Of a DNA stretch of 64,000 bases, positions 23,470 to 34,912 are shown piece by piece; positions within the stretch are counted from its first letter, which is position 1; each line of letters opens with the position of its first letter. This DNA is from Cordilura impudica (taxonomy: Eukaryota > Arthropoda > Insecta > Diptera > Scathophagidae), in contig OY821517.1 of NCBI GenBank assembly GCA_963682025.1, forward strand, positions 52,092,162 through 52,156,161, read 5' to 3'. Under the pieces are notes generated by a model that was not told the DNA's origin, searched no databases, and worked only from the letters and a program-made list of their open reading frames with translations. The translations under genes were made by a program, and so were the position numbers.

Positions 23470-24095
23470 CCAATTGTATTTCAGAAAATTTCAATCTAAT
23501 TTCAGAAAGTATCAATTGTGTTTCAGAAAACATTAATTGATTTTCAGAAAATATCAATTGTATTTCAGAAAGTATCAATTGTATTTCAGAAAACATCGAT
23601 TGATTTTCAGAAAGTATCAATTGACTTTCAGAAAACCTCAATTGATTTTCAGTAATAATCAATTGTATTTCAGAAAGCATCAATTGATTTTCAGAAAGTA
23701 TCATTTGTATTTCAGAAAATTTGAATTGAATTTCAGAAAATTTCAATTGAGTTTCAGAAATTATCAAAGTTTCTGAAATATCATATGTATTTTCGAAATT
23801 ATCAAATGTATTTCAGCAATTATCAAATGTATTTCAGAAAATATCAATTGTATTTCAGAAAACATCAAATGTATTTCAGAAATTATCAAATGTATTTCAG
23901 AAACCATCAAATGTATTTCAGAAAATTTTAAATGTATTTCAGAAAACAGCAAATGTATTTCAGAAAACATAAAATGTGTTTCTGAAATTATCAAATATAT
24001 TTCAGAAAACATCAAATGTATTTCGGAAAGTATTAAATTTACTTCAGAAAATATGAATTGAATTTCAGAAAATATCAATTGAGTCTCAGAAAAAT
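23470..24095. repeat. 21-bp tandem repeat array (about 29 units)
   Basis: The unit is ATCAATTGTATTTCAGAAAA plus one base, repeated head to tail with little length drift. The first half (to about 23765) is mostly the ATCAATTG type and the second half mostly ATCAAATG. Because 21 is a multiple of 3 and the unit lacks stops in some frames, long open frames appear on both strands (minus strand 23459-23767 and 23764-24078, heptads like FSEIQLI; plus strand 23537-23776). I treat these as a by-product of the repeat. Confidence 0.9.
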
Positions 24096-24238
24096 AGTCA
24101 GAACGCTATATAAAAATAAATTTTTTAACAGTAAAATTTATTACAGTATTTTTTTAAGTATCACCTAAAATGCAAAAGGCCGTAACTAATATTTTTATTT
24201 TTTTTACAGGAGAAGCAAAAAACATCATAAAACAAAAA

Positions 24239-25029
24239 CAAGTAAGAAAATTATAGTCGGTCTAGACCGACTATACGATACCCTATACCATGCGTTTAGA
24301 AACCGTATCTCCTAGGCCCAACTAACTGGACATAGAAAATAAGCAAAAACCAAATTTGAGTGGGATTTTTATTAATTTTTTTGGCTGCAGATATGAAAAA
24401 GTTCATATCGGATGATATATCTATATGGGGACTAGGTCCAAAAATGGACCGATCCTGACCATGGTTGGTAAAGTCTCTTGTATTTTGCGAAAATATATAC
24501 AAACAAAATTTGAGATGAATCAGTGCAATATTTTTATTTTTTAATAAATTTAAGTGAAGATCGGGAAGCAGCTCTATATGGGGCCAAAGGGATCATTTTT
24601 GGACTACTCATTAATGGATGTAATGAACGCATACAAACCCAATTTGAGTAAGATCTATATGAAAATTTGGATCTTATGGCAATTTATGTCGATGTCATAG
24701 GGGTAATTTGTATGGGGGCTAGGTCTGAACATGGACCGATTCTCACCAATTTCAATAGCGTTCATCCCATGGCCGATAAAAGCTTATATACCGAATTTCA
24801 TCAAAATATATTTATATTTGCGACCTGCAGTTTGATTACAAGCTTTACATGGACACACAGACGGACGGACGGACGGACGGACGGACGGACGGACATTGTT
24901 AAATCAACTCAGAAAGTGATTCTGATTCGATCGGTATAATTAAAGATGGGTCTAGGTCAAATATTTTTGGGTGTTACAAACAGCAGCACAAAGTCATTAT
25001 ACCCAAACCACATAGTGGTATAGGGTATA
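24239..25029 (-). mobile_element. Family B element (B8), full length, inside C3
   Basis: CAAGTAAG at 24239, perfect palindrome 24254-24277, GGAC tract 24858-24895 and TATA end 25026-25029. Close to consensus throughout, so a recent copy compared with B2 or B4. Confidence 0.9.
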
Positions 25030-25630
25030 ATTACTTTAAACTTGATACCCAAATTTTAGAATCAAGCTGAAAAATAAAGATGGATTTTTATTTATGAAAA
25101 CAAATTTATGGTAAAATAATGGGTTTTAAGTAAAAGGATGTAACTATAATACAAAAAGTCAATTTTGAACTTTTTGTTAGTTACGGCCTTTTTGCATTTT
25201 AGGTGACGATACAAACGTGTTTTTTTCAAAATGATGACTTCAAAATCGGTCAAAATTCTATCCTGGTGTTTATATTGTAGCTGATTAACAAATGAAGTCC
25301 TCATCTTCTTTCAATTAAAAGGCCGCCCTTGATAGTTTGTTTTCCAGTGCATAACAAATAAGTCCAAATATTGCTAAACATTTTCTGCGATTCCAAATCA
25401 CTAATAGAAACAATTATAACTTTTTGGTATTGTGGGGTAAACTACTTTTTAATTCTGAATTTCAATAGACATTTTCCGAAATTCATTTGATGTTTACTGA
25501 AATACATTTGATAATTTCTGAAATACATTTGATGTTTTCTGAAATATATTTGATACTTTCTGAAATACAATTGGAAAAGGTGTAGATGTTTACACATCTC
25601 CCCTGTGATCGGACTCACATTGATTTTTTT

Positions 25631-26972
25631 TTATCGCTCAAAATTCTACTAATTAGCGAAAATATTTTTAAAGAAATCCATAATATAGGTTTTAAGATTT
25701 GATATCAAAATTATAGAAAATAATAATTTATTTAATTATTCTAAACTTTACTATGCCGTATTGGACCAAAATTATTCCACGATAATTTTATAAATATTTT
25801 TCACTCATTACGAAGCTTTTAAGCTAAACTAAAAGCTCTTAGACAACTGTTTCCGCATTCGAAGGGACACCCTAATATATATGTGTACGTTAAAGAATAA
25901 AGACTCAGTTTTATTTTTATACTGGACAGGTTAAAAGAAATACATATCAGCCATAATGTTAATTCAACTTAACACCGTTGAAATTAGAGTTTTTCTTATA
26001 CAGAAAAATAGAGTTGAAATGCATCCTTGAACTTTGAAACTATTTCGATTCGAATCATGCATGTCAGTTTAAATGACACCTTGTGCAAATATCATCTTAA
26101 CCCTACAGTGCGTAATGAAGCGCCACTAGCTTCTTATAGCATTTGTTTTTGTCACACAGTTCAGTTTCACTTTTGTTGTTATGGTGCAATAGTTAATTTA
26201 TAATGGCAATTTTGGACAGTAGTCATTGTGATTTGTGCAAAAAAATTTTAGTTTTTATTTAAATTTTTTTAAACGTCTACCAAATTTTAAATTTAAAAAT
26301 ATATTTTTTTTTAATTTTTAAGAAAAATTGCCCATTGAAGGTTGAAAAATATGGTGGATTGATTTTTCCATTTGTGGTCAATATTAATACAAATAAAATT
26401 CTTCTCTTGTATCTTCCTCACTTTAACTGTAGTGGGTTACTAAGATGTCTTGCTTGAACTTATACATAGTTCTTGACTAAGAACTTTAACTTGTTCTTGT
26501 TGATGATATTAGTCTTAAAGGAGATTTTTATTGTTTGCAGAGTTTTAGGTTATTTTTAGTATTAACTAAACAGGTTAACTGGTTTATTCAAGAATTCAAG
26601 GTCAGCTACAAATATTGTATTCTAGTACTACATAACTCGACGCACTGTAGACATTTTATGACTATTTAAATAGATTTCAGGAGATTTTAAGAAAGGGGTT
26701 TATTCAATTTTGTGTGATGGCAAGAGAAAAATTCTTTAAAAGCTATAAAAACTATCGTTAATATTGTCTAGAATATAGCAATAACAATAAAAATCGCATG
26801 ACAAATGAATATAAATTAACTAAGTCTGAGAGGTAAGGATTAAAAAAATATTGATAAGCTTATGATACAATAGTCGTGTTCTAGTACTTTTTGTGTAGTA
26901 AATATTGTTATAGATATATAAGTTTTAAAAAAAATCTACCCATAAAAGCAAAATTGCAATAAGTTAAAAAAT
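25631..26972. other. Intron 2 sequence without recognised repeat
   Basis: No A, B, C or D2 match. AT-rich with no significant open frame. The longest stretch in intron 2 that may be original intron. Confidence 0.4.
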
Positions 26973-27199
26973 CAAGTAAGAAAATTATAGTCGGTCTAGA
27001 TCACCTATAAAATAGTCTATACCGTGCGTTTCGAGAGAGGGTCGTTGATCAAACTTTGATGAGGCAATAACTGGATACAAAAATAAGCATAATCCAATTT
27101 TAGTGCTATTGTTATTAATGTGTGGCGTACAGATTTGAAAAAGTTCATATCTGATGTTATTTTTATATGGGCACAAGGTCAAAAAATGGATTTAGTAAA

Positions 27200-28555
27200 G
27201 GGTACGTTCGTAAATGCAGTAGTTATGCATCACTGCAGCATAATAAAAGTAAAACGTTCAAAAAAGCATCACTTGGCAGCACTGATTTACGTCAAAAGTT
27301 TTTTTATGCAAACAATTGACAGCGTTGCCGCAAATTTTTGCAACTATGGCATCATTTTAATTACTGATGCAATAGAGCGCGAAGTTTCAATAAAATTAAA
27401 CATTGGTGCAGAATGGAATAATAAGTAGTGCATTATATAGAAATTGTTAATACAAATTTAAATAATATCGTTTTATTATTTCAAAGTAATTTTTTATTTT
27501 AGGAATCCGCCTTCTTTTTCATTTTAATTGATTTTTAATAAACAAAAGTCGTTTCATCTTTCTTTTAATTCTGTTTATACCCTATACCACTATGTGGTTT
27601 GGGTATAATGACTTTGTGATGCTGTTTGTAACTACCAAAAATATTTAACCTAGATCCATCTTTTATTATACCGATCGAATCAGAATCACTTTTTGCGTCG
27701 ATTTAACAATGTCCGTCCGTCCGTCCGTCTGTGTGTCCATGTAAACCTTGTAATCAAACTGCAGGTAGCAAATATGTATATATTTTGATGAAATTTGGTA
27801 TATAAGCTTTCATCGGCCATGGGATGAACCCTATTGAAATTGGTGAGAATCAGTCCATGTTCAGACCTAGCCCCCATACAAATGATCCCTATGAAATCGA
27901 CATAAATTGCCGTAAGATCCAAATTGTTGTATAGATGTTAGTCAAATTGGGTTTGTATGTGTTTATTACATCCACTAATGAGTAGTCCAAAATAGAACCC
28001 TATGGGACAACTCTTAGTCACAGGCCCCATATAAAGCTGCTTCCGAACTCTTCACTTAAATATATCAATAAACAAAAATATTGCACTGATTCATCTCAAA
28101 TTTTGTTTGTATATATTTTCGCAAAATACAAGAGACTTTACCAACCATAGTCAGGATCGGTCCATTTTTGGACCTAGTCCCCATATAGACATAGCATATA
28201 GACAATGCCACTCAAATTTGGTTTATGCTTATTTTCTATATCCAATTAGTTGGGCCTAAGAGATAGGGTCTCAAAACACATGGTATAGGGTATCGTATAG
28301 TCGGTCTAGACCGACTATAATTTTCTTACTTGTTTTATTATAAGTTACAAAAAGTTGTCATTTTTTAAATCAAGATTTTCAATAATATTTGTTAATGTTA
28401 TTGTGGTGAACATGTTTTTTATCTTTTGCAAAATGTTTTAAAAAGCAAACTATGTGCAATTGTTGAGCAGTAACAAAGCGTCTGCAACAACTGATCAAGC
28501 ATCAGTTACAAAACTTGGCAAACTGCACAAATTTACTGCATTTACGAACGTACCC
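27200..28555. mobile_element. MITE J, Harbinger-like ends, inside B15 and hosting B16
   Basis: Inverted ends GGGTACGTTCGTAAATGCAG (27200-27219) and the exact reverse complement ending ..CGTACCC at 28555. A 3-bp duplication AAA is at 27197-27199 and 28556-28558. Without B16 (757 bp) the element is about 600 bp and encodes nothing recognised; the open frame at 27120-27428 crosses its left boundary and is therefore spurious. GGG-type TIRs and a 3-bp duplication fit PIF/Harbinger MITEs. Confidence 0.75.
27576..28332 (+). mobile_element. Family B element (B16) inside MITE J
   Basis: TATACCC at 27576, GTCC tract 27711-27730 (about 4 units), perfect palindrome near 28297-28320 and ACTTG end 28332. 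A small deletion at 28195 ('atagcatatagacaatgcc') removes the 'ccgatatgaactttttcat' block. Confidence 0.85.
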
Positions 28556-28583
28556 AAAGTCATTTGTTTTTCTCAAAAACATA

Positions 28584-29121
28584 TCTATAACATCAATAGG
28601 CAAAGCAATTTCTTGTGACCGATGTAACTTTGTCAGCTTTAAACCGATTTTGACCAAACATACCTCATTTGAAAGGCATTTCATACTAGATGTCCACCAG
28701 ATTTACGGATTTGCACCTTCTGGAACATTTTTATTTGATTTTTTTTTTTTTTTTTTTTTGAGTAAAATTCATTTACAGTAACACATACATCAAATTATGC
28801 AATGATGTGTGTGTGTTTATTAAATTTGTTAATGTGCTTGCAAAAATTGTATATGAAAAGTGTCGAATGAAAAATAATTTTGGACATAAACCAATAACGA
28901 CAATAACGCAATCGAATTTCATTAAAAAAAATTAGCATACCTTTAGGTGGCAGAGAAGATGGTTCAAATACCTTTAGGCTCTTATTTCTGTGTGTTCAAT
29001 ATTTATAATGAAATAAATTTAATGAAATAGATTTAAAAAAAACATCGAAAGAAAGAAATTGAATGAAAAAATAAAATTTCCTAGAATTTGCACTCGAATT
29101 TCTAGGGCTGGGCTCTGCTAG
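28584..29121 (+). mobile_element. Family A element (A8) inside B15
   Basis: TCTATAACATCAATAGGC at 28584 preceded by A; ..GGGCTCTGCTAG at 29121 followed by T. Same subtype as A3 ('cacatttgaaaggcatttc', 'caataacgacaataacgcaa'). Contains a poly-T run at 28739-28759. Confidence 0.85.
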
Positions 29122-29592
29122 TATTAACTAATTTTGGAAAAAAAAATCTATTCAATATTTATGTGTTTACTCCCTTTATTTTAACTCATAGGTTCTGTTT
29201 GTTTGTTTGTCGGCCGACAAGACTTTATATCGATTTCATCATAACATTTCTTTTAATTTAAGTGTTTTTCACTTCAACATGCTGCCAAAAATAAAACAAT
29301 CTAAATCTGACAATCTAGGGAAACATATCACCTTTTAAACGCATTTCGATTTTTTTTCACATGATCACCGCAAAACAACTTTTTTTTTCGAGGCGCCTCC
29401 GGAGATTCGCTGTCCGGACTTATTTATTAAAATTTTTATTTGACAATTTTTTCAAAGACATGTTTAGTATTGATGCATGTTATATAGAATTTAATGAGGT
29501 TGTCTCAATTAAATCAGTTTACTAATTTTTATAAAGACTTTTTTTTTTGGTGAACGAACGAATTTTGCAGTTGATGATGACGTCAATTTCAT

Positions 29593-30900
29593 ATGACGAA
29601 CACGGAGGTTCAACTCAAGGAGGAGGTAAAATATCTGGATATCGTACTTGATGGAACACTCACCTGGAACCCTCATGTAGATTCGATAACAAATAATGCT
29701 ATAAAGTCAATATGGGCTAGGAAACAACTCCTAGGCAGATCGTGTGGTCTCAACCCTAAAATGTCGTTGTGGATATACAAACAAATGATCCTTCCGGGTA
29801 TTTTGTATGGCTCGGTCGTATGTTGGCAGAAGACAAATCAGCTTGGAGCCCGCTTAAAATTATATAAGATACAGAGATTAGCCTATTTGAACGTCACAGT
29901 AGCAATGAGAACCACTCCTACGGCAGCTATGGAGGTAATCCTAAATCTCACTCCGCTTCACTTATCAGTTCAAGGAGAAGCTTTTAAACAAGACATTGAT
30001 CTTCACAGATTATTCTAATTTGAGGAAGGTGATCATATAGGACTTGAAAGGAACTTCACTTGAAAGGAACTTCACTGTTCATATCCCGAGCATATTCGAC
30101 TGGGAATCTAACCCGACGTGGCTACACAGACTTATCTAAAACAACAGAAAGAGAAGGAACGGGGGTTTAGCGACCACATCCCCCTATATAATAAATCCAC
30201 GATATTTACAGTTGAATTATACGAACTTAATGCAGGACGAAGATAAATCTAATGTCAGATATTCATGCTGTTCTAAAAGCACTAGACAAATCAATCTATC
30301 ACCGTAAATCTATACTCGAAAGCCATAGAGCCCTGAATAAACTAGCAGAACTTAACAAGGTGAAGCTTTTATGGGTACCAGGTCACAATGGATATGAAGG
30401 AAATTAGAAAGCTGATGATTCAATTCGGATTAACAGAAAAGACATAGAAAATATCGACAGATGGATAAAAGTTGACTCAGTAGAGTATTGGAATAGACAG
30501 ACACTACTTCAACACTCGAAAAAATTCTTCCATCGAAGCGAAAAAAGGACCAGATATTCCCTAATATTGAACAGATCAAATCTAAGACTTGTATATGCGG
30601 CACTCACAGGGCACTATGCGTGCAATTTTATTCCATACAAAATTCATTTGGCTGAAGACAAAACGTGTAATGGAGAATAATGAAGCCACTGAACATATAC
30701 TCTCAAAATGTCCAGCGTTTGCATATCTAAGGCACAAACTCTTTGGCAAATCTGAAATAAGGGAGAAGACATACAAACCATTGGCGGTGAAGGACATCAT
30801 CAAGTTCCTAAACGCTGTCATGAATTAAAAAATAGGAAAGAACATAAAAACTGACAGAGGGTGCGCAATAGATATACTTGATCGCAGTGCAAGAGGCAAT
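29593..30900 (+). pseudogene. I/LOA-group non-LTR retrotransposon relic: RT end plus RNase H
   Basis: 29593-30018 encodes 141 residues of the RT thumb region: VKYLDIVLDGTLTWNPHVDS, then the WARKQLLGRSCGLNPKMSLW block, ILYGSVVCW and MRTTPTAAMEVIL. After a deletion the RNase H domain continues in another frame near 30240-30410, with KVKLLWVPGHNGYEGN (WVPGH at 30372-30386). A terminal region (30589-30828) ends in a C-x-H-type segment, NNEATEHILSKCPAF. RNase H downstream of RT places it in the I superclade (I/LOA/R1-like). The 5' part (endonuclease, RT palm) is absent. Frameshifts and a stop in the RNase H make it dead. Confidence 0.75.
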
Positions 30901-30956
30901 GATACTCAACCCGGAAACATCGTATATCGTAAATCGTAAATGAAGAAAACATATAT

Positions 30957-31101
30957 ATGTGACCTTCTCCAAGAAAAGGGACCTAGTTTGTGAAAATTAA
31001 GTTTTGAGAAAAAAACGCATTTAAAGTTTCTACACCCTCTTAAGTACCAGAATCCACCGTTTTTGACACACTAGGTCCCTTTTCTCGGAGAAGGTCACAT
31101 A
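30957..31101. mobile_element. Short palindromic MITE (about 145 bp)
   Basis: Arms of about 41 bp, 30957-30997 and 31060-31100, are inverted copies with about four mismatches: left TATGTGACCTTCTCCAAGAA, right pairing with ..TTCTCGGAGAAGGTCACATA. TATA-rich flanks on both sides suit a TA-type target. It sits between two LINE relics. If transcribed it would fold into one long hairpin. Confidence 0.7.
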
Positions 31102-31189
31102 TAGCTTAATAATATTTTCTAGTGGTAACTAATTTTCAATTTTCCTGTGTCTTTTTATTTATTAACCAACACTCAGGAGATGCCCCCTA

Positions 31190-32870
31190 CAAATGCAGTG
31201 CATTGTGTTGATTTCAGGAAAAAAGGTTATGGGAAGGAGGAAAGAGGGAGTAGTGCTTGTGGTTATTTGACTTAAATTTTATTAGATTATAACTGTCAGG
31301 AAAGACCTCTGCGGGGAGTTTATTCCACATACGGCTAGTTCGACTGATAAATGAATTCTCTCTGTAATGCGTTGTGGTGTCAATTGGACAATAGACTACA
31401 AACGGATGTGATCTACTAGAGAAGCGGATAGAGCGAACCGAAACTCGGGCACATGGAATAAGTTCGCTAATCTCAGAAGAACATTTCCCATGGTAGTATC
31501 TATAGAACAGTGATACACAACCCACATTCCGACGATGTTCCAATGAGTCAATAGAATTGGATACCCTACTGTCATTGATGAGCATCAACGCCCTCCTTTG
31601 CACACGGTCCAGTAGCTCCAAAATAGACTTTGAAGCTCCTGCCCAATATGGGAGTTGTATTCCATTTTTGGTCAGATGTAAGTGGTATAGATTCTAAGGA
31701 GATCAGAAGGAGTGACAAGACACTTGAATGCTTCTTTCGACACTTGAGAAACATGCTCGTTCCAACGAACATCACATTGAATTCTCATGCCTAGAACCTC
31801 AAGAGTATCCGATTCCTCAATACCTATACCATCCATATACAGATGATATTGTTGATTCCATGGCCCTATGAGTCAACATACAGCATTGAGTCTTCAGCGC
31901 ATTAAAATTAACCCTATTCGCTTTACCCCACTCGAAGATTGTTAACAGGTCTTGATTGAGTGTGTCATTCATTGTCTGCCTTTTGCCCCCCCCCCCAACC
32001 CCCAAGAGGCTTGGCCTACAATTAAAGGAAAATGAATGACAAATGTTGCTGTCATCTGCGAAAGAGTAAATTGAATTAAAAGTTTGACCAAGAAGGTCGT
32101 TCAAAATGATAAGAAAAATAGAAGGAGAAAGAACGGAACCTTGGGGTACCCCTTAATTGAGCTGGAACTCATTAGATGAGACCCCATCAATAACAACACT
32201 TATTGTTCAGTTTCTGAGAAAACTCGATATAAACGAGAGAAGTCATTACCGACCCCAAATGCAATAAGCTTTGATATCAATGCACCGTGCCACACACGAT
32301 CGAATTTCTTAGAAATATCCAGAGCAACCACTTAACTTTCACCAAATTGCGAATGGATCGACTTCCGCGCTCAGAAAGTAGAGCTAACAGGTCTACCGTG
32401 GAACGATTTCTACGGAAGCCATACTGTCGATCATTAAGAAGTGAATTGGCCTCTAAGTAATTCACACGATGGAAATTGATCATGCTCTCCATCACCTTTG
32501 AGAACGCAGAGCAGATTGCAATTGGACGGCAATTTTCAGGGTTATTATCTGCACCCATTTTAGGGATTGGTTGGACATTAGCCACTTTCCAGCAAGAGGG
32601 AAAGAATCCCGCACGGTACGAAAGGCTGAAAAGGTTGGCCAATGGAATGGCTAGCGTCGAAGAGCACTGTTTCAGCACCAGTGCTGGCATACCATCCGGT
32701 CCCGAAGACTTATTAATGTTGAGATCCGAAAGAACCTTTTTAACTGCACGTGCTCGAAAGAATATTTTAGGCATAGTACAAGATACACTTTCAGGTTCGG
32801 GCAGAGGTTGATCGCTATCCGGCAAAAACGAGTTTTTTACAAAGAGGTTAGCCTTATCAACCGGTTCTAA
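31190..32870 (-). pseudogene. CR1/jockey-group non-LTR retrotransposon relic, 5'-truncated
   Basis: Minus-strand order: RT start (32277-32825) with NKSSGPDGMPALVLKQC, WKVANVQPIPK, NCRPIAICSAFSKVMES and RQYGFRRNRSTVDLL; palm segment (31817-32104) with IYSFADDSN, the catalytic FADD; and C-terminal region (31214-31621) with LLDRVQRRALMLI, YYHGKCSSE, ENSFISRTSRMWNKLPAEVF. Several frameshifts and a run of C (31986-31998) break the frame. No endonuclease is present. A second copy of the 3' end lies at 58090-58255. Confidence 0.8.
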
Positions 32871-33113
32871 ATATAATTAAAATTAACATATTTGAATTTG
32901 AAACCAATTTTAATATATCCCCTAAAGCACTGGTTCCCAACCTTTTGGGGTAATCGTACCCTTTGGTAACAATTTGGAATCTTACGTACCCCTAACTTTT
33001 ATTGATATTTATACAGAGAAAAAATAAAAACAATATTATATACAAAAGAAAATTATTCACATTATATTTAAAAGTAATTAATTAAAAATTACAAAAAAAA
33101 ATTAAATTTAAAT

Positions 33114-34783
33114 TTAGTCAACCAATTGTTGTATTCGTGGTAGGGTGTTTGAAAGAGTCAACCGCATGTCATGTTCAGCCTTTAGTTTGTTCCTTAATTT
33201 TGTTTTTATGGACACAAGCACTGGAAATCCAGATTCGCAAAGGTAATTAGTGACAAACGGAATAAGAGCTTTCAATGCCCGTTTGACCAAAACAGGATAC
33301 GCCTCGCTTTGTTTATACCAGAATACATCCAACGCCATTGTTTCAAAGACACTGCTTATTTTTTTGTTTTTCCGCAATTCAATGAGCTCGATGAGATCCA
33401 ATGAAACGGTGAAGGGGTTTCTTATCCATTTATCAACTACAAATGTGCGAGGAATAATTCGATCGAAAGTAATTTGAAAATTTTCCAGATGCATTTTAAT
33501 ACAGTTCAAACCCTGGTTTTCAATTTTCAATTTCATCAAAAGCGAAAAATTGGCGTAATTTTCACTTTTAACTCTTCTGCCATAGAGAGCCAACTTTTCT
33601 TGAAATGGTGTAACTTTCTCCTCGGCAACTAATATATTCATACCTCTACCTTGGAGTGATATATTTAAGGAGTTTAGATGGCTAAATATATCTGCAAGGT
33701 AAGCTAAAGAGAGCACAAAGCTGGTATCCATGAAGTGAAGCAAAAGAGTTGATTCTTTGTCACGTAGAAATGTCTCAATTTGAGATCTAAGTTCAAAAAC
33801 CCGGCTAAGAACTTTTCCTCTGGATAGCCAACGTACTTTTGTATGCAAAAGAAGCACGGTATGTGCGCACACAACTTCTTCGCACAACACTTTAAATAGG
33901 CGGTGATTCAATGCCCTTGATTTGATAAAGTTTACGGTTTTCACGACAATATCCAATACCTCTTTGAAATAAGAAGGAAGAGTCTTTGATACCAAAGCAT
34001 GGCGATGAAGAACGCAATGTCTAGAAAAAAACTTTTGGGTTTATCTGTTTCACAAGAGGCAATAAATACAGAATTTTTGACGAGCATATCTGGAGCACCA
34101 TCAGTACAAATCGCTCCCACATTGTTCCAAGAAAGCCCATTGGCAACAAAAAAATTATTCATAATTGACATAATATCCACAGCCTTTGTAGTTTCTGCCA
34201 GAGGTTCACAAAAAAGAAAATCTACCTTGATTTCGTTTCTATGAAACAAGAAGTTGAAACATCCGTGGATTCATCCAATTGCAACTTGTATTTGTTCCAA
34301 AATCTGCTTTAAGACATCTTCTGACATACCTGTAATTCGGTCGTGAATAGTGTTGTTGGATAGTGGGATTTGTGATATTTTAAGTTTCGCTCCCTTACCG
34401 CACATTATTTCCGCCATTTCCATCGCACATGGTTTAATCAAAGTTTCTGCGATTTTATGAGGTTTTTTGTCTTTCTCAATCCTCAATGCCACACGATAAC
34501 TTGCTTCTAAAGCTGGCTTTTTCTCGGGAAGAAATCCGTGATTGGTGAGCTTTTCGCTTGTTTCAAATTGGGCTCTCTTAATCTTGAATACAGCTTCTGT
34601 GTCATTAGAGTTGTTTGGATGAACTGCTTGTAGATGTTCCTTAAGTTTGGATGGTTTCATATAACCATTACTAAGTACTTTCGAGCAAAGTATACATTGT
34701 GGCCTTTGCAATCCATCTTTGTCAACTAAGAACGTGAAGCCGAATTGAATATAAGAGTCCTGATAACAACGCTTCTTTGACAT
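33114..34783 (-). pseudogene. hAT transposase pseudogene with BED zinc finger
   Basis: Three blocks in order. 34271-34783 (170 aa, from MSKKRCYQDSYIQFGF) has a BED-type finger: CILC..SKLKEHLQAVH gives the C-x2-C and H-x4-H pairs. 33941-34249 has the NNVGAICTDGAPDMLVKNSV block of the catalytic core. 33114-33995 (293 aa) carries KVRWLSRGKVLSRVFELR and ends with YLCESGFPVLVSIKTKLRNK, the hATC dimerisation region. Blocks 1 and 2 are separated by a stop and by loss of about 25-50 residues normally present there; blocks 2 and 3 are in different frames. Known relatives annotated as ZBED5- or SCAND3-like derive from this hAT group. Confidence 0.8.
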
Positions 34784-34912
34784 TGTGATAGTATGGGTTA
34801 CCTGTTGATAAGAGAAAAATAATTATTTCTGGAATCTAAAACAAATTATTATGCACTGGTTTATTTATTGTACTTACCAAAATAAATCGAAAACCGTTAT
34901 ATATATGGGGGA

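Larger units (their letters stand above)
22963..25630. mobile_element. Family C element (C3) with 21-bp minisatellite core and inverted arms, hosting B8
   Basis: Left end 'tttttgctgtgcaaacatct..cgctcagg' with a long G-run (22993-23013) and 'ttcacaatacaatcgcaaaa'. Right end 'tagatgtttacacatctccc' (25581-25602) and 'tgtgatcggactcacatt'. Left arm: 21-bp array, then 'tatcacctaaaatgcaaaag' (24160-24180). Right arm carries the inverted equivalents: 'cctttttgcattttaggtga' (25187-25206) and a short inverted run of the 21-bp unit (about 25470-25580). This foldback plan is interrupted by B8. A 179-bp-spaced direct repeat ('gagttcgctgtctgtttagc', 23114 and 23293) lies near the left end. Confidence 0.65.
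26973..29165 (-). mobile_element. Family B element (B15), partial, split by J and A8
   Basis: The 3' end CAAGTAAG is at 26973 with an eroded palindrome ('ggtctagatcacctataa'). Body pieces: 26973-27199, 28556-28583 ('aaagtcatttgtttttctcaaaaac') and 29122-29165 ('taactaattttggaaaa..ctattcaatatttatgtg'). They line up in order with the consensus 'ttggtaaagtcacttat..gcaatatttttg'. The rest of the 5' half is missing. Confidence 0.65.

Noticed and set aside
23459..24078. Open frames of about 100 codons on both strands with heptad repeats, looking like a coiled-coil protein
   Set aside because: They are a direct consequence of a stop-free 21-bp tandem unit; no start context, no unique sequence, and the array is part of a transposable element.
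27120..27428. 102-codon + strand frame
   Set aside because: It crosses the left boundary of MITE J at 27200, joining B element and MITE sequence, so it cannot be an ancestral gene.
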